Origin: an uncultured Alphaproteobacteria bacterium | Lineage (GTDB): Bacteria > Pseudomonadota > Alphaproteobacteria > HIMB59 | DNA length: 64,000 nt | Assembly: GCA_902575065.1 (NCBI GenBank) | Contig: CACGPU010000001.1 | Location: 124,001-188,000, forward strand | Reading direction: 5' to 3' | Shown here: in pieces, positions 63,479 to 64,000 of the stretch | How positions within the stretch are numbered: position 1 is the first letter of the stretch | Layout of the letters: every line of letters begins with the position of its first letter | The notes under the pieces: generated by a model | Database searches by the model: none | What the model was told of the DNA's origin: nothing | The model's input: the letters and a program-made list of their open reading frames with translations, nothing else | Translations under genes and position numbers: made by a program

Positions 63479-64000
63479 GAAGCTTTTAACTTTTTATTAT
63501 ATTTACTTATTAACTCTGATTTAAAATTTTTAATGAGTCCTTGTATAGGCCAAGCTGCTGCATCTCCTAAAGCGCAGATAGTATGACCCTCTACTTGCTT
63601 TGTAACATTTTCTAAAAGCTCTATTTGTTCAGGAGATATCTCTCCTCTAACTAATCTCTGCATCATTCTATGCATCCAGCCTGTTCCTTCTCTACAGGGT
63701 GTGCATTGACCACAGCTTTCATGTTTGTAAAAGTGAGCAAATCTCTCAATCACCTCAGTAATATCATTATTCTTGTTAACAACAATCACTCCTGCTGTTC
63801 CTAAACCTGAGCCATTAGCTTTTAGATCATCAAAATTCATTAGAACTGACTCACAAATATTTTTTGGAAGCATTGGGGTACTAGAACCTCCTGGTACTAT
63901 CGCCTTTAAATTATCCCATCCCCCCTCAACTCCATCACAATGCTTTTCTACTAATTCTTTAAGTGGTATTCCCATTTCCTCTTCTATTGTGCATGGTTTA
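63475..64000 (-). CDS. nuoF: NADH-quinone oxidoreductase subunit F (partial; runs off right edge)
   Basis: Frame stays open to the edge ([30 protein letters not shown]...); [16 protein letters not shown] iron-sulfur motif. Confidence 0.96.
   Translation of the reverse strand, partial: KPCTIEEEMGIPLKELVEKHCDGVEGGWDNLKAIVPGGSSTPMLPKNICESVLMNFDDLKANGSGLGTAGVIVVNKNNDITEVIERFAHFYKHESCGQCTPCREGTGWMHRMMQRLVRGEISPEQIELLENVTKQVEGHTICALGDAAAWPIQGLIKNFKSELISKYNKKLKAS

Noticed and set aside
1-64000. CRISPR arrays, tRNA/rRNA genes, insertion sequences, prophage, toxin-antitoxin or defence islands
   Set aside because: None seen; the window is covered almost end-to-end by housekeeping genes, and no direct-repeat array or integrase/transposase motif was recognised.

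Overview
This window is a very AT-rich, densely packed core-genome segment from what looks like a streamlined alphaproteobacterium. The lineage call is inferred from gene order and base composition only. It holds about 60 CDS with almost no intergenic DNA and many 1-30 bp overlaps. From left to right it contains: a BMP-type nucleoside ABC transporter; alkA-like, HIBADH-like and IMPase-like genes; trkA-ntrX-ntrY; ispDF; lipA-lpd-pdhC-pdhB-pdhA-ftsB-eno-kdsA-pyrG-secG-tpiA; a divergent ppiD-trpE-trpG-trpD-trpC-moaC-moeA-lexA-gltX-gltA run; lpxB-lpxI-lpxA-fabZ-lpxD-bamA-dxr-cdsA-uppS-frr-pyrH-tsf-rpsB; dnaE-lolD-lolC-proS-DUF1467-rnj-coaX-birA; and nuoN through nuoF (nuoF partial). I saw no rRNA, tRNA, CRISPR array, prophage or transposon. 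No undescribed multigene system is evident. The best leads are: (1) a candidate pseudoknotted rpsB leader whose hairpin loop is complementary to the Shine-Dalgarno region; (2) an NtrX regulator that has lost the GAFTGA, Walker B and sensor II signatures, with ntrBC absent from the locus; (3) a pyruvate dehydrogenase E2 with two tandem subunit-binding-domain-like segments; (4) unusual gene-boundary overlaps and the absence of rseP and comEC from their usual positions. All claims come from reading the sequence and motifs. No database search or folding program was run.
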